Shown here: in pieces, positions 16,511 through 24,474 of the stretch | How positions within the stretch are numbered: position 1 is the stretch's first letter | Layout: every line of letters starts with the position of its first letter | Assembly (NCBI RefSeq): GCF_000005825.2 | Contig: NC_013791.2 | Span: 1,488,001-1,552,000, forward strand | DNA: 64,000 nt | Direction: 5' to 3' | Origin: Alkalihalophilus pseudofirmus OF4 | GTDB lineage: Bacteria; Bacillota; Bacilli; Bacillales; Bacillaceae_D | Notes under the pieces: model-generated | Database searches by the model: none | Seen by the model: only the letters and a program-made list of their open reading frames with translations | Told to the model about the DNA's origin: nothing | Position numbers and translations under genes: made by a program

Positions 16511-17770
16511 ATGGAATGGATAAAAAAAGCGCTTGAGCTAATCGAATCAGGTCAAGTAGAAGAAGGCCTCGCAGCACTTAGTAAATCTGAAAAATCAGCG
16601 GATCATGATCAAAAATTTGCAATAGCAGAGGTCTATTATGAACTTGGTCATTTAAAAGAGACAGAACGGATCGTTAACGAGTTATTAGCACTTTACCCCG
16701 ATGAAGGCAGTCTGATTATCTTCGCAGCCGAAGTAATGATTGATGGGGATAAGGAAGATGAAGCTATTGAATGGCTGCTTGAGATCAAAGAAGATGATCC
16801 GACTTACCTTCAAGCACAATTATTGCTTGCTGATCTTTATCAGATGCAATCTTTAGATGAAGTAGCTGAACAAAAGCTTCTTCAAGCAGCTAAAGCAGCA
16901 CCAGATGAAGTGATTATCTCTTATGGACTTGGGGAATTTTATTTAGAGCGTGGGGATTATAATAAAAGTATTCCTCATCTGAAAAAAGCTGTACACCGAG
17001 CTGAGGAGCTTCCAAATATCGAAGTGGATTTAAAAATGGCAGAAGCGTATAGTGCTAGCGGACAATTTGAAGAAGCGTTGGTTTATTATGAGAAAGGGTT
17101 AAAGGATCACCTTGAACCGCATGCCTTGTTCGGATATGGCTTTACCGCTTATCAAGTGGGGGATATGACTCTTGCGATCGAGCAATTAGAGGCATTAAAA
17201 GCACTTGATCCTGACTTCTCAAGTTTATATCCATATTTAGCAAAAGCACTCGAAGCTGAAAACCGGCTTGAAGAGGCAATGGATATTTTAAAAGATGGAA
17301 TGTCTGTTGATGAGTACAACGAGGAACTTTATATAATGGCAGGTAAGCTTTCGTTTAAACGTCAGCATCCAGATGAAGGGGAATTGTATTTACGCAAAGT
17401 CATTGCTTTGAACCCTTCTAATTTAGAAGCTGTTCAAACGCTTGCAGCTTACTTAAAGCATACCGAACAATTTGATCAGCTTGTTGAGTTAATGACTCAC
17501 ACTAAATCTTACGGTGAAATCGATCCTCTTCTCACATGGTATGAAGGAGCGGCTTTAAGAGAGCTTGAAGAATATGATGAGGCACTTCGCTGTTATCAGG
17601 AAGTGAGTGATCATTTTAATGAAGATGAAGATTTCTTATATGAATACGCAAGCTTCCTCCTTGAAGAAGGGCAGCGCGAAAAAGCAGCGGCAGCTTTTAA
17701 GCAGTTACTTCACATTAATCCAGATCGATCTGATGTGACTGAAATGATCAATCAATTAGAATTAGATTAA
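16511..17770 (+). CDS. ypiA: TPR repeat protein YpiA
   Basis: A 419-residue cytosolic helical-repeat protein. Tetratricopeptide-like repeats of about 34 residues run through it (for example from residues 28, 62, 130, 200 and 340, with the A-A-Y-P pattern), ending with a last helix around residue 415. B. subtilis YpiA is of nearly the same size and also lies between aroE and ypiB, so the name rests on repeats, length and synteny. It probably acts as a protein-protein scaffold; no partner can be read from the sequence. The ATG at 16511 follows CAGGAGGAATCAACG. About 170 bases separate it from ypiB. Confidence 0.88.
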   Translation: MEWIKKALELIESGQVEEGLAALSKSEKSADHDQKFAIAEVYYELGHLKETERIVNELLALYPDEGSLIIFAAEVMIDGDKEDEAIEWLLEIKEDDPTYLQAQLLLADLYQMQSLDEVAEQKLLQAAKAAPDEVIISYGLGEFYLERGDYNKSIPHLKKAVHRAEELPNIEVDLKMAEAYSASGQFEEALVYYEKGLKDHLEPHALFGYGFTAYQVGDMTLAIEQLEALKALDPDFSSLYPYLAKALEAENRLEEAMDILKDGMSVDEYNEELYIMAGKLSFKRQHPDEGELYLRKVIALNPSNLEAVQTLAAYLKHTEQFDQLVELMTHTKSYGEIDPLLTWYEGAALRELEEYDEALRCYQEVSDHFNEDEDFLYEYASFLLEEGQREKAAAAFKQLLHINPDRSDVTEMINQLELD

Positions 17771-17938
17771 TTTAGGAAGAAACAAGGATTTAACGACTCA
17801 AACAGCGAATGATTAGTTATAAAGATAAACCTTTTGTAGGTGAACCTTAGATTAAAAGGTTAAAAATAATATGAAGTGTTTTCATACAATTGGTTTGTAC
17901 CAATAGAACTGCTTATAAATCACGAAGGAGGATGGAGC

Positions 17939-18484
17939 ATGGGCAGCATCATTCCAGTAGTGGAGAAAAAAGAGTTTCTTCGAGGCTTTTTGCAGCATTA
18001 TGAGCTTAAGAGGCGTGAGTGTGCGTGGTTGTTAAATTACTTAATGAGTGATGATGAATTAATGGAGCGGGTTCACTTTGTAGAGCGGGCAGCATCTACA
18101 CCGAAAGCTTTAGTGATCTCTGCAACGGGTGTCGATACCGTCCCGTTTTCATTTCACAAATTTAAACATATCACCACAGATGCTGAAAAAGCATTTCATG
18201 ATATTCGTCTTAATCAAACAGAGGATATTTATATTGAACTCCATTTTGCCAACCCGAAGATGTACCCGCCCTATTTAGCGGTGCTTGAGGATAATCCATA
18301 CTTGCCAGAGAATGAAGAAATTGCTCAGGTCCACCAACGTTTAGCAGAAGATTTACTTGATGCATCTATTAAAACTTTCCGCAAAAAGGATCTGCAAACG
18401 AAAATTGACGAGGCATTAGATAATAAGGATTACGAACGTTTTATCGAATTGTCTACAGAGCTAAAACAATTAGAGACATATTAA
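17939..18484 (+). CDS. ypiB: UPF0302 family protein YpiB
   Basis: Conserved Bacillaceae protein of unknown biochemical function. The ATG at 17939 after AAGGAGGATGGAGC gives 181 residues, the length of B. subtilis YpiB. A longer frame reaching 17876 has no start context. The N-terminal half is charged and helical, including KKEFLRGFLQHYELKRRECAWLL (positions 11 to 33 approx.). The C-terminal part carries the idr-type acidic/basic helix found in the family. It lies between ypiA and ypiF, upstream of the qcr genes, as in B. subtilis, but here a 900-bp repeat-rich gap separates it from ypiF. Confidence 0.9.
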   Translation: MGSIIPVVEKKEFLRGFLQHYELKRRECAWLLNYLMSDDELMERVHFVERAASTPKALVISATGVDTVPFSFHKFKHITTDAEKAFHDIRLNQTEDIYIELHFANPKMYPPYLAVLEDNPYLPENEEIAQVHQRLAEDLLDASIKTFRKKDLQTKIDEALDNKDYERFIELSTELKQLETY

Positions 18485-18615
18485 AAAGCTTCTTTATAAA
18501 AGAGGCTTGGACATAATGCAAGTGTATTAACGAGAAGAGAATAATATGCAGGCTAATGTAGAGATTTTGAGGTTCTAGGATTTCCGCGGTGCCATAAGCC
18601 AACAAGGAATATGAA

Positions 18616-18655
18616 GGCGGCTCATTCATTGTGAAATGAAGAGGCGTCTTTTTTT
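18616..18655 (+). terminator. Probable terminator after ypiB
   Basis: GGCGGCTCATTCATT (18616-18630) pairs with AATGAAGAGGCGTC (18635-18648), with one mismatch and one unpaired base, followed by seven T. It lies about 130 bases after ypiB. Confidence 0.7.
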
Positions 18656-18736
18656 GTGTTAGTTAAAGCTCAACCTTGTTTCATCCTCGGTTGATTCGTG
18701 CAGACAGAAATTAAAACATGTGTTGGAGGAGAAACC

Positions 18737-18858
18737 GCCGCTCCTGAAATATACTACGCTTTCCGTGGTGAGCTAGTGAGCTTCCTCGGGCTGTTGCCCT
18801 GCGGGATCTCACTCCTGCTCTAGTCACCACTGGAGTCTCTGTATATTTCATCCGCTAG
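18737..18858. repeat. Intergenic palindromic repeat, copy 1
   Basis: A 122-bp imperfect palindrome bounded by GCCGCTCCTGAAATATAC and GTATATTTCATCCGCTAG. It contains CTTTCCG, CTTCCTCGGGC, CCTGCGGGATCTCAC and TGGAGTCT in order. The same order of blocks recurs at 49534 (split by the IS element) and, inverted, at 19000-19127. It is non-coding. Related GC-rich palindromes are common between genes in many Bacillaceae; that comparison is from memory. Confidence 0.8.
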
Positions 18859-18999
18859 GTTAGTACGTTTTCTAATTATAATGTGGAGCAATTTAGTTGC
18901 GGTTCAGTTCAAGTTTTAAAAATGCAGACATCCTTGGGTTCATCTGCTGAGATCAGTGTTCTGTTTATAAAAATGGGAGCAGCTTAACATCCTTCCTCC

Positions 19000-19127
19000 G
19001 TTGATTGGAGCGGAAGGTACTCGACTCCTGCGGGATATGCGTGACCAGGGAGACCCCACAGGGCGAAAGTCCGAGGAGGCTCCCGGACTTTCGCCCGCGG
19101 AAGCGAGTGCCTTTAGCGGAGATCAAC
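19000..19127. repeat. Intergenic palindromic repeat, copy 3 (inverted)
   Basis: Bounded by GTTGAT and ATCAAC, and rich in the blocks GACTCCTGCGGG, GAGACCCCACAGGGCGAAAG, GAGGAGGCTCCCGGACTTTC and CGGAAGCGAGTGCC. Read in reverse, these are the same blocks as copies 1 and 2. Outside it, GCAGCT...ACATCCT (18980-18993) and AGGATGT...AGCTGC (19140-19158) extend the palindrome. A decayed partial copy (GCGGAAAGCAAGTGC and GGAAATTAACC) follows at about 19195-19255. Confidence 0.8.
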
Positions 19128-19319
19128 ACCTATGGCAAGAGGATGTCTTTTCAGCTGCCTAATGTATGTGAACAACAAGACCGCATACGAGTGCAAAGAC
19201 GGGAGGCTTCTGGTCCGTCTGCGGAAAGCAAGTGCGTGCAGTGGAAATTAACCACTCTGGCAGGGGGCTTTTTCAGGATGTTGTGCTATTTGATTTATAG
19301 CTCTATAAATAGTGATTGA

Positions 19320-19348
19320 TTGTCTTATGACGTAGAAAAAGGTAGAAT
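19320..19348 (+). promoter_or_regulatory. Probable promoter of ypiF
   Basis: TTGTCT (19320-19325), a 17-bp spacer and TAGAAT (19343-19348), 35 bp before the ypiF start. Confidence 0.55.
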
Positions 19349-19383
19349 GACTAGGTAAACGAATTGGAAATAGAGGTGATTTT

Positions 19384-19845
19384 ATGAAGTGGCAATCGAG
19401 TGAAATGGATAAGTACTTGCAATCAAAAGAATATGTTGATACGGCAATTGTGCCGCTTATCCCAATCTCTTGGCAGAAGGAAATCAAATCGACGGTGGCA
19501 ATGGGAGAATTTATTTCTATCATCACCCAAGAGCTTGAAAGACAGTTCCAAGGGCGCGTCGTGTTATTCCCGGCTTTTACATACTTAGAAACAGAAAATG
19601 CCGAAGAGCGGACGCTGCGGCTTAAGCGCTGGTCTGAAGAACTGAAACTTGGCGGGATGGAGCATATCGTCTATGCAACCTCAGATGGATTTTGGAAAAC
19701 GGTAGAAGAGGAACTGGGAGAATGGCTGATATGGCTTCCATCCATTCCGCTTGAACATCTATCATCAGAAAATAGACGTGAAGTGATTGGCGGGCAAATT
19801 AAACAGTTAGTCCCGATTATGACAAACAAGTGGCAAAATCGATAA
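19384..19845 (+). CDS. ypiF: Conserved protein YpiF (DUF2487)
   Basis: A 153-residue cytosolic protein of unknown function, found next to the qcr genes in Bacillus. It starts MKWQSSEMDKYL and contains DTAIVPLIPISW near residue 20 and FPAFTYLE near 60, matching my recollection of YpiF in length, opening and place. There is no signal peptide or membrane helix. The ATG at 19384 follows AGAGGTGATTTT. It probably has its own promoter just upstream, and a strong promoter for qcrA follows its stop codon, so it may be transcribed separately from qcrABC. Confidence 0.88.
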   Translation: MKWQSSEMDKYLQSKEYVDTAIVPLIPISWQKEIKSTVAMGEFISIITQELERQFQGRVVLFPAFTYLETENAEERTLRLKRWSEELKLGGMEHIVYATSDGFWKTVEEELGEWLIWLPSIPLEHLSSENRREVIGGQIKQLVPIMTNKWQNR

Positions 19846-19882
19846 TCATGGCAAAATCGTGTCGTTTTACTTCTTGAAACAA

Positions 19883-19911
19883 TTGACACCGCTAGGTCAT
19901 TAAGCTATCAT
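19883..19911 (+). promoter_or_regulatory. qcrABC promoter
   Basis: A perfect TTGACA (19883-19888), a 17-bp spacer and TATCAT (19906-19911), about 75 bp before qcrA. Confidence 0.82.
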
Positions 19912-19987
19912 GGGTATGTCCTAGTATTATATGTGTTTAACTGTGCCCGTTATGGGTCTTATTTTATAGTGTAGGGGGGGAAAACTA

Positions 19988-20488
19988 GTGAGCGAAAAAG
20001 AGCACAAAGTTTCACGACGACAATTTTTAACGTACACGCTTACAGGTGTTGGCGGCTTCATGGCTGCGGGAATGCTGATGCCAATGGCACGCTTTGCCCT
20101 TGATCCTGCTTTGAAAGCTGGAACTGAATCTGAATATCAGCCTGTATGTTATCTTGAAGAATTGACAGAGGAACCACAAAAGTTTGCTTTCAGCTTTGAG
20201 CAGCAAGATGCGTGGTATGAATCGGAAGTAACACGTGAAGCGTATATCTTTATCCGTGGGGATGAGGTAACAGCGCTTTCACCAACATGTACGCATTTAG
20301 GCTGTACGGTATCATACGGTTCGAATGATGATCATCCTGAACGTTTCTATTGCCCATGTCACTTTGGTATGTTTGAAAAAGACGGTATCAATGTGCCTGG
20401 TACACCGCCTCAGCGTCCACTTGATGTGTATGATGTGATGGTAGAGGATGGAAAAGTATACTTAGGTCAAATTAATCAGCGAACATAA
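19988..20488 (+). CDS. qcrA: Menaquinol:cytochrome c reductase Rieske iron-sulfur subunit
   Basis: Carries electrons from menaquinol to the cytochrome c part of the bc-type complex at the outer face of the membrane. The product has 166 residues. The N terminus SRRQFLTYTLTGVGGFMAAG is a twin-arginine-type signal anchor, and a Rieske domain has the two cluster-binding motifs CTHLGC (near residue 98) and CPCHFG (near 120). The GTG start at 19988 is preceded by GTAGGGGGGG. qcrB starts 16 bases after its stop codon. In B. subtilis the three subunits form one operon under this kind of promoter. Confidence 0.96.
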   Translation: MSEKEHKVSRRQFLTYTLTGVGGFMAAGMLMPMARFALDPALKAGTESEYQPVCYLEELTEEPQKFAFSFEQQDAWYESEVTREAYIFIRGDEVTALSPTCTHLGCTVSYGSNDDHPERFYCPCHFGMFEKDGINVPGTPPQRPLDVYDVMVEDGKVYLGQINQRT

Positions 20489-20503
20489 GGAGGGGCGTAA
20501 TCG

Positions 20504-21175
20504 ATGCTTCAAAAAATTTACGACTATGTTGATGAGCGTCTTGATATTACGCCTATGTGGCGCGATATTGCTGACCACGAAGTGCCTGAGCATGTTAACC
20601 CTGCTCACCATTTCTCTGCGTTCGTATACTGTTTTGGTGGATTAACTTTCTTCGTTACAGTCATTCAGATTTTATCAGGTATGTTCCTAACGATGTATTA
20701 TGTACCAGATATTATCAACGCTTATCAATCAGTAGCTTACTTACAAAACGAAGTAGCTTTCGGTGTTATCGTACGTGGGATGCACCACTGGGGAGCTAGT
20801 TTGGTTATTGTTATGATGTTTTTACACACGTTGCGGGTATTCTTTACCGGTTCATATAAGAAGCCTCGTGAATTAAACTGGGTTGTCGGTGTACTTATTT
20901 TCTTCGTTATGCTTGGTTTAGGTTTCACAGGTTACTTATTACCATGGGATATGAAAGCATACTTTGCGACTGTTGTAGGTCTGCAAATTGCTGAGAGTGT
21001 TCCACTCATTGGTGGATTTGCGAAAACATTGCTTGCCGGCGGGGAAGTAATCGGGGCTGCTACACTAGCACGTTTCTTCGCGATTCACGTATTCTTCTTA
21101 CCAGGTGCCTTACTTGGTTTACTAGCGGCTCACTTCTACATGATCCGTAAACAAGGTATTTCTGGTCCATTGTAA
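20504..21175 (+). CDS. qcrB: Menaquinol:cytochrome c reductase cytochrome b subunit
   Basis: Membrane cytochrome b6-type subunit with four transmembrane helices that holds the two b haems and quinol sites. The product is 223 residues, the size of cytochrome b6 rather than full-length cytochrome b. Haem ligand histidines sit in the motifs RGMHHWGASLVIVMMFLH (near residue 90) and AIHVFFLPGALLGLLAAHFY (near 195). GYLLPWD marks the quinol-site region. RBS AAGGAGGGG precedes the ATG. An 82-base gap separates it from qcrC. Confidence 0.96.
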   Translation: MLQKIYDYVDERLDITPMWRDIADHEVPEHVNPAHHFSAFVYCFGGLTFFVTVIQILSGMFLTMYYVPDIINAYQSVAYLQNEVAFGVIVRGMHHWGASLVIVMMFLHTLRVFFTGSYKKPRELNWVVGVLIFFVMLGLGFTGYLLPWDMKAYFATVVGLQIAESVPLIGGFAKTLLAGGEVIGAATLARFFAIHVFFLPGALLGLLAAHFYMIRKQGISGPL

Positions 21176-21257
21176 GATTTAATGGAGTGTTTGAAAGCTT
21201 AATAATGATTGATCTTTTAGACACCCTCTAACTGAAAAATAAAAAGGAGGGAACGAG

Positions 21258-22037
21258 ATGGAACGTGGTAAAGGAATGCAGTTTGTCGGCGACTCTCGTG
21301 TCAAGGCAAACAACCGCAAACCGAATATTCCAAAAGACTACTCAGAGTATCCAGGTAAAACAGAAGCGTTCTGGCCGAACTTCCTCTTAAAAGAGTGGAT
21401 GGTTGGTGCGGTCTTCTTAATGGGTTATCTTTGTTTAACTGTTGCTCACCCGGCTCCTCTAGAGCGTATGGCTGACCCAACAGATGCTGGATATATTCCA
21501 TTACCTGACTGGTATTTCTTGTTCATGTATCAATTACTTAAATACCAATATGCTTCCGGGGACTTTAACGTAATCGGAGCAGTAGTAATTCCAGGTCTAG
21601 CGTTCGGTGCGTTATTAATCGCTCCGTGGTTAGATACTGGTAAAGAGCGTCGTCCATTAAAGCGTCCGATCGCTTCAGGTATGATGATGCTTGCAATCAT
21701 TGCAACAATCTACTTAACTTGGGAATCTGTTGACCAGCATGACTGGGAAGCAGCTGCTGAGCAAGGTGCGATTGCTGAAGAAGGAGATATCGACACAGAG
21801 GCTGAGGGGTATGCTATTTACTCCGCTCAAGCTTCATGTATTGGATGTCACGGGGATACAATGGCCGGAGGATCAGGCGGTCCTTCACTTCTAGAAACAG
21901 AGAAATCTGCTGAAGAAGTTATGGATGTTATCGTTAATGGTCAAGGTGCAATGCCTGGCGGACTATTCGAAGGAACGGATGAGGAGCTAGAAATTCTTGC
22001 TGAATACATAGCTGCTCACGGAAACCCTGAAGAATAA
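21258..22037 (+). CDS. qcrC: Menaquinol:cytochrome c reductase cytochrome b/c subunit
   Basis: A fusion typical of Bacillus: the N-terminal part resembles subunit IV of the b6f complex, with about three transmembrane helices (residues 50-165), and the C-terminal domain is a cytochrome c with one CIGCH haem-binding motif (near residue 197) and a methionine ligand region (GAMPGG). The cytochrome domain faces outwards and passes electrons to cytochrome c or the oxidase. The product has 259 residues. The ATG at 21258 follows AAAAAGGAGGGAACGAG. The cytochrome domain linker is acidic (EEGDIDTEAEG). A clear terminator ends the operon. Confidence 0.96.
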   Translation: MERGKGMQFVGDSRVKANNRKPNIPKDYSEYPGKTEAFWPNFLLKEWMVGAVFLMGYLCLTVAHPAPLERMADPTDAGYIPLPDWYFLFMYQLLKYQYASGDFNVIGAVVIPGLAFGALLIAPWLDTGKERRPLKRPIASGMMMLAIIATIYLTWESVDQHDWEAAAEQGAIAEEGDIDTEAEGYAIYSAQASCIGCHGDTMAGGSGGPSLLETEKSAEEVMDVIVNGQGAMPGGLFEGTDEELEILAEYIAAHGNPEE

Positions 22038-22053
22038 AACATACGTTTTTAGG

Positions 22054-22082
22054 AAAGCTGACTGTTACAGTCAGCTTTTTTC
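22054..22082 (+). terminator. qcr operon terminator
   Basis: AAAGCTGACTG (22054-22064) and CAGTCAGCTTT (22068-22078) form an 11-bp stem with a 3-base loop and a T-run. Confidence 0.95.
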
Positions 22083-22151
22083 TTACATATGATCTTTACT
22101 TAGAGATTTTTTCATCTTTTTATTAAAGAAATAGAGAAAGGACTACTAAAA

Positions 22152-22751
22152 GTGAAAACACAAATCCTTACTTTATTCGGTCACAGGCTTACAATCATTT
22201 TAATGTTGATTATTAATATACCTGGGACGATTTATGGGTATATGTGGTATGCCAATCAGCTTGAACGTACGCCTGCTCATTTTTTGCTGTTCGTACCTGA
22301 CAGTCCAACGGCGAGTCTATTTTTTGTAATTGTCTTGATTGCTTTTCTAATGAAAAAGAACCTCCCTTTAATAGAAGCATTAGCAGCGGTGACGTTAATT
22401 AAATACGGGATTTGGGCTGTTGTGATGAATCTTGCCTCGTTTGCAGTGGGAGCGACTCCTCATTGGACAAATTATATGCTGATTGCTTCACATGCTGGGA
22501 TGGCTCTTCAAGCAGTAATTTATGCCCCTTATTTTAGAATCAAGCCATGGCATCTAATTGTCGTTGCTCTCTGGACGCTTCACAATGATGTGATTGATTA
22601 TGTGTATATGATGCATCCAGGTCTGCATCCTTATTTAATGCCATATATTACAGAAGTCGGCTACTTTACGTTCTGGCTGAGCGTGTTTTCCCTCTTTACG
22701 GTATATGTGCTCTGCATTAGAAACAAGACGTATAAGCTGAATATCCTTTAG
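22152..22751 (+). CDS. ypjA: Membrane protein YpjA (DUF1405)
   Basis: A 199-residue integral membrane protein with five to six hydrophobic segments (around residues 12-30, 50-68, 72-95, 105-125, 135-150 and 168-190). It matches the DUF1405 family by position after qcrC, length and composition. The function of the family is not known. The start is the GTG at 22152, after AGAAAGGACTACTAAA; no ATG is better placed. The gene ends inside a strong terminator, so the following ypjB is transcribed separately or by read-through. Confidence 0.85.
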   Translation: MKTQILTLFGHRLTIILMLIINIPGTIYGYMWYANQLERTPAHFLLFVPDSPTASLFFVIVLIAFLMKKNLPLIEALAAVTLIKYGIWAVVMNLASFAVGATPHWTNYMLIASHAGMALQAVIYAPYFRIKPWHLIVVALWTLHNDVIDYVYMMHPGLHPYLMPYITEVGYFTFWLSVFSLFTVYVLCIRNKTYKLNIL

Positions 22752-22777
22752 AGAGACAATGAGTCTCTCTTTTTTTG
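22750..22777 (+). terminator. Terminator after ypjA
   Basis: AGAGAGAC (22750-22757) and GTCTCTCT (22763-22770) are followed by seven or more T; the stem overlaps the ypjA stop codon. Confidence 0.9.
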
Positions 22778-22830
22778 TGGTCTACTCTTGTCCTAGTCTT
22801 CATAAGATGAAAAAAGAAGGAGGGACAAAC

Positions 22831-23622
22831 ATGCGTCAGGTCTTTATATTTATCTTTTGTATTTGTTTATATATGTCAACGGCAGGATATGGGTATGCAA
22901 CGGAAGTGAATGGACAACATACATGGAAAGAGCTCAATCAAACGACAGATCACGTTTTGCAGCTAGTGAAGCAGGAGAAATTTGAAGAAGCGAAGCAGCT
23001 GCTTGATTACTTTTCCGACGGATTCATTCAGCTTGATTTTAAAGCAGAAGGATTTACGATGAATGAGATGCGTACGATCACGATGACGTTTGAACAATCG
23101 GTTGAAGCGGTGACTGCGGCAGAAAAGTCCCTTGATGAGAGAATTTATACGGTTACGACATTCAGGCTTGCAGTAGATGCGCTATCAAGTGAGCATCACC
23201 CTTTATGGCTTCAGTCTGAAGAAACGCTTCTAAATCAATTAGCTCTCATTAAACAAGATCACCAAAATGGACAGCCAGAGGCGATGCAGCATCGAATGAA
23301 CACGTTCTTAAGGCATTATCAAATGATTCGTCCGGCATTAACGATTGATCTTGAACCGCATTTGCTGCAGCAAGTTGAATCACAGGTTACGTATCTTGAT
23401 AACCTTCGAGTTGATGGCATAAACAGTGATAAGTTAACGGCACATATTGAAATGATGGAAGCGGATTTTGCTAAAGTATTTGAACGGGTAAAAGAAGACA
23501 GTGCCGATCCTTCCTTGCTATGGGTTATGATCACGATCGGCGGCATGATTGTGTTGTCCCTTTCGTATGTTGGAGTAAAGAAATACCGTGCGGAGAAGGG
23601 CAAAGTTCGAATGAAAGAATAA
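22831..23622 (+). CDS. ypjB: Sporulation-associated membrane protein YpjB
   Basis: 263 residues from the ATG at 22831, which follows AGAAGGAGGGACAAAC; the open frame extends further upstream but overlaps the ypjA terminator and lacks a site. A signal peptide (FIFIFCICLYMSTAGYGYA, residues 4-22) is followed by a helical extracytoplasmic domain and a C-terminal transmembrane helix (LLWVMITIGGMIVLSLSYVG, near residue 232) with a basic cytosolic tail. This architecture and its place between ypjA and the dapB region match YpjB, for which a sporulation role has been reported in B. subtilis. The biochemical role is unknown. Confidence 0.85.
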   Translation: MRQVFIFIFCICLYMSTAGYGYATEVNGQHTWKELNQTTDHVLQLVKQEKFEEAKQLLDYFSDGFIQLDFKAEGFTMNEMRTITMTFEQSVEAVTAAEKSLDERIYTVTTFRLAVDALSSEHHPLWLQSEETLLNQLALIKQDHQNGQPEAMQHRMNTFLRHYQMIRPALTIDLEPHLLQQVESQVTYLDNLRVDGINSDKLTAHIEMMEADFAKVFERVKEDSADPSLLWVMITIGGMIVLSLSYVGVKKYRAEKGKVRMKE

Positions 23623-23753
23623 TGTGTCAAAGCTGTGAAAATAATTTAAATTCGTTTCCCGCAAGCGGTTCGGATGGGTATTTTGTTTGACTTTGTTTGA
23701 TGTTTTACTTAGACTTAATGGTAACTAGACTAACGCAGAGGTGAGACATACGA

Positions 23754-24431
23754 ATGGGTTTTCTGATTTATTTTATTTTACTTCTGATCATTCCAATTTG
23801 GGCGCAGATGAAAGTAAAGAGTGCTTACAAAAAGTACTCTAAAGTTCAATCGTCTTCCGGGATGACTGGAGCACAGGTAGCAAGAAAAATTTTAGACGAT
23901 AATGGTTTGTATGATGTCCGTATCGAAGAAGTACGAGGTCAACTGACAGACCATTACGATCCTCGTTCAAAGGTCGTACGCTTATCTAGCGAAAACTATC
24001 ATGGCAATTCCGTTGCAGGAGCTGCCGTCGCTGCCCATGAGGTAGGTCATGCGATGCAGGATGCAGAGGATTATGCTTTCTTGCGTTTCCGTCATGCATT
24101 AGTTCCGATTGCTGGATTTGGATCAAACATTTCATTTTTCTTAATCCTAGCAGGTATCCTAATGGGTGCATCTAACCTGTTGCTGCTCGGGATCATCTTC
24201 ATGGCTGCTGCTGTTTTATTCCAAGTGGTTACATTGCCAGTTGAATTTAACGCATCAAGCCGTGCGATGGAACAAGTGGTATCAGTTGGCGTGATTCGTA
24301 ATGACGAAGAGCGCGAAACACGTAAAGTGTTAAATGCTGCTGCATTAACGTATGTAGCTGGTGCACTTGTTGCCCTTCTTGAGCTTGCTCGTTTTATTTT
24401 AATGTACATTGGAATGAACAACGACGATTAA
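23754..24431 (+). CDS. Neutral zinc metallopeptidase, YugP type
   Basis: 225 residues, the length of B. subtilis YugP. An N-terminal membrane helix (LIYFILLLIIPIWAQ, residues 3-17), then a zincin core with HEVGH (near residue 96; in AVAAHEVGHAMQDAEDYA), and further hydrophobic segments around residues 115-165 and 205-220. PF04298-type peptidases bind zinc through the two histidines and a later glutamate. The substrate is unknown; it is expected at the membrane. The ATG at 23754 follows GAGGTGAGACATACG. In B. subtilis yugP lies elsewhere, so the location differs. A bidirectional terminator separates it from the convergent gene downstream. Confidence 0.88.
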   Translation: MGFLIYFILLLIIPIWAQMKVKSAYKKYSKVQSSSGMTGAQVARKILDDNGLYDVRIEEVRGQLTDHYDPRSKVVRLSSENYHGNSVAGAAVAAHEVGHAMQDAEDYAFLRFRHALVPIAGFGSNISFFLILAGILMGASNLLLLGIIFMAAAVLFQVVTLPVEFNASSRAMEQVVSVGVIRNDEERETRKVLNAAALTYVAGALVALLELARFILMYIGMNNDD

Positions 24432-24437
24432 TAAAGG

Positions 24438-24474
24438 AAACCTCCGGGATTTAAAATATCCCGGAGGTTTTTTA
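24438..24474. terminator. Bidirectional terminator
   Basis: AAACCTCCGGGAT (24438-24450) and ATCCCGGAGGTTT (24458-24470) form a perfect 13-bp stem flanked by A and T, serving both convergent genes. Confidence 0.95.

Larger units (their letters stand above)
18485..19383. other. 900-bp gene-free gap holding repeats
   Basis: Between ypiB and ypiF there is no supportable gene. It holds a terminator, two palindromic repeats and part of a third, and at its end a promoter. AGAGGCTTGGACATAATGC near 18500 resembles a short GGCTTGGACA-type word found between genes in Firmicutes; AAAGGACTAGGACAG at 31316 is similar. GC content rises sharply inside the repeats. Confidence 0.75.

Noticed and set aside
19005-19319. 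Open frame of 104 codons in the repeat region
   Set aside because: It runs through the palindromic repeat, has no ribosome binding site and has an odd Arg/Pro composition. Explained by the GC-rich repeat.
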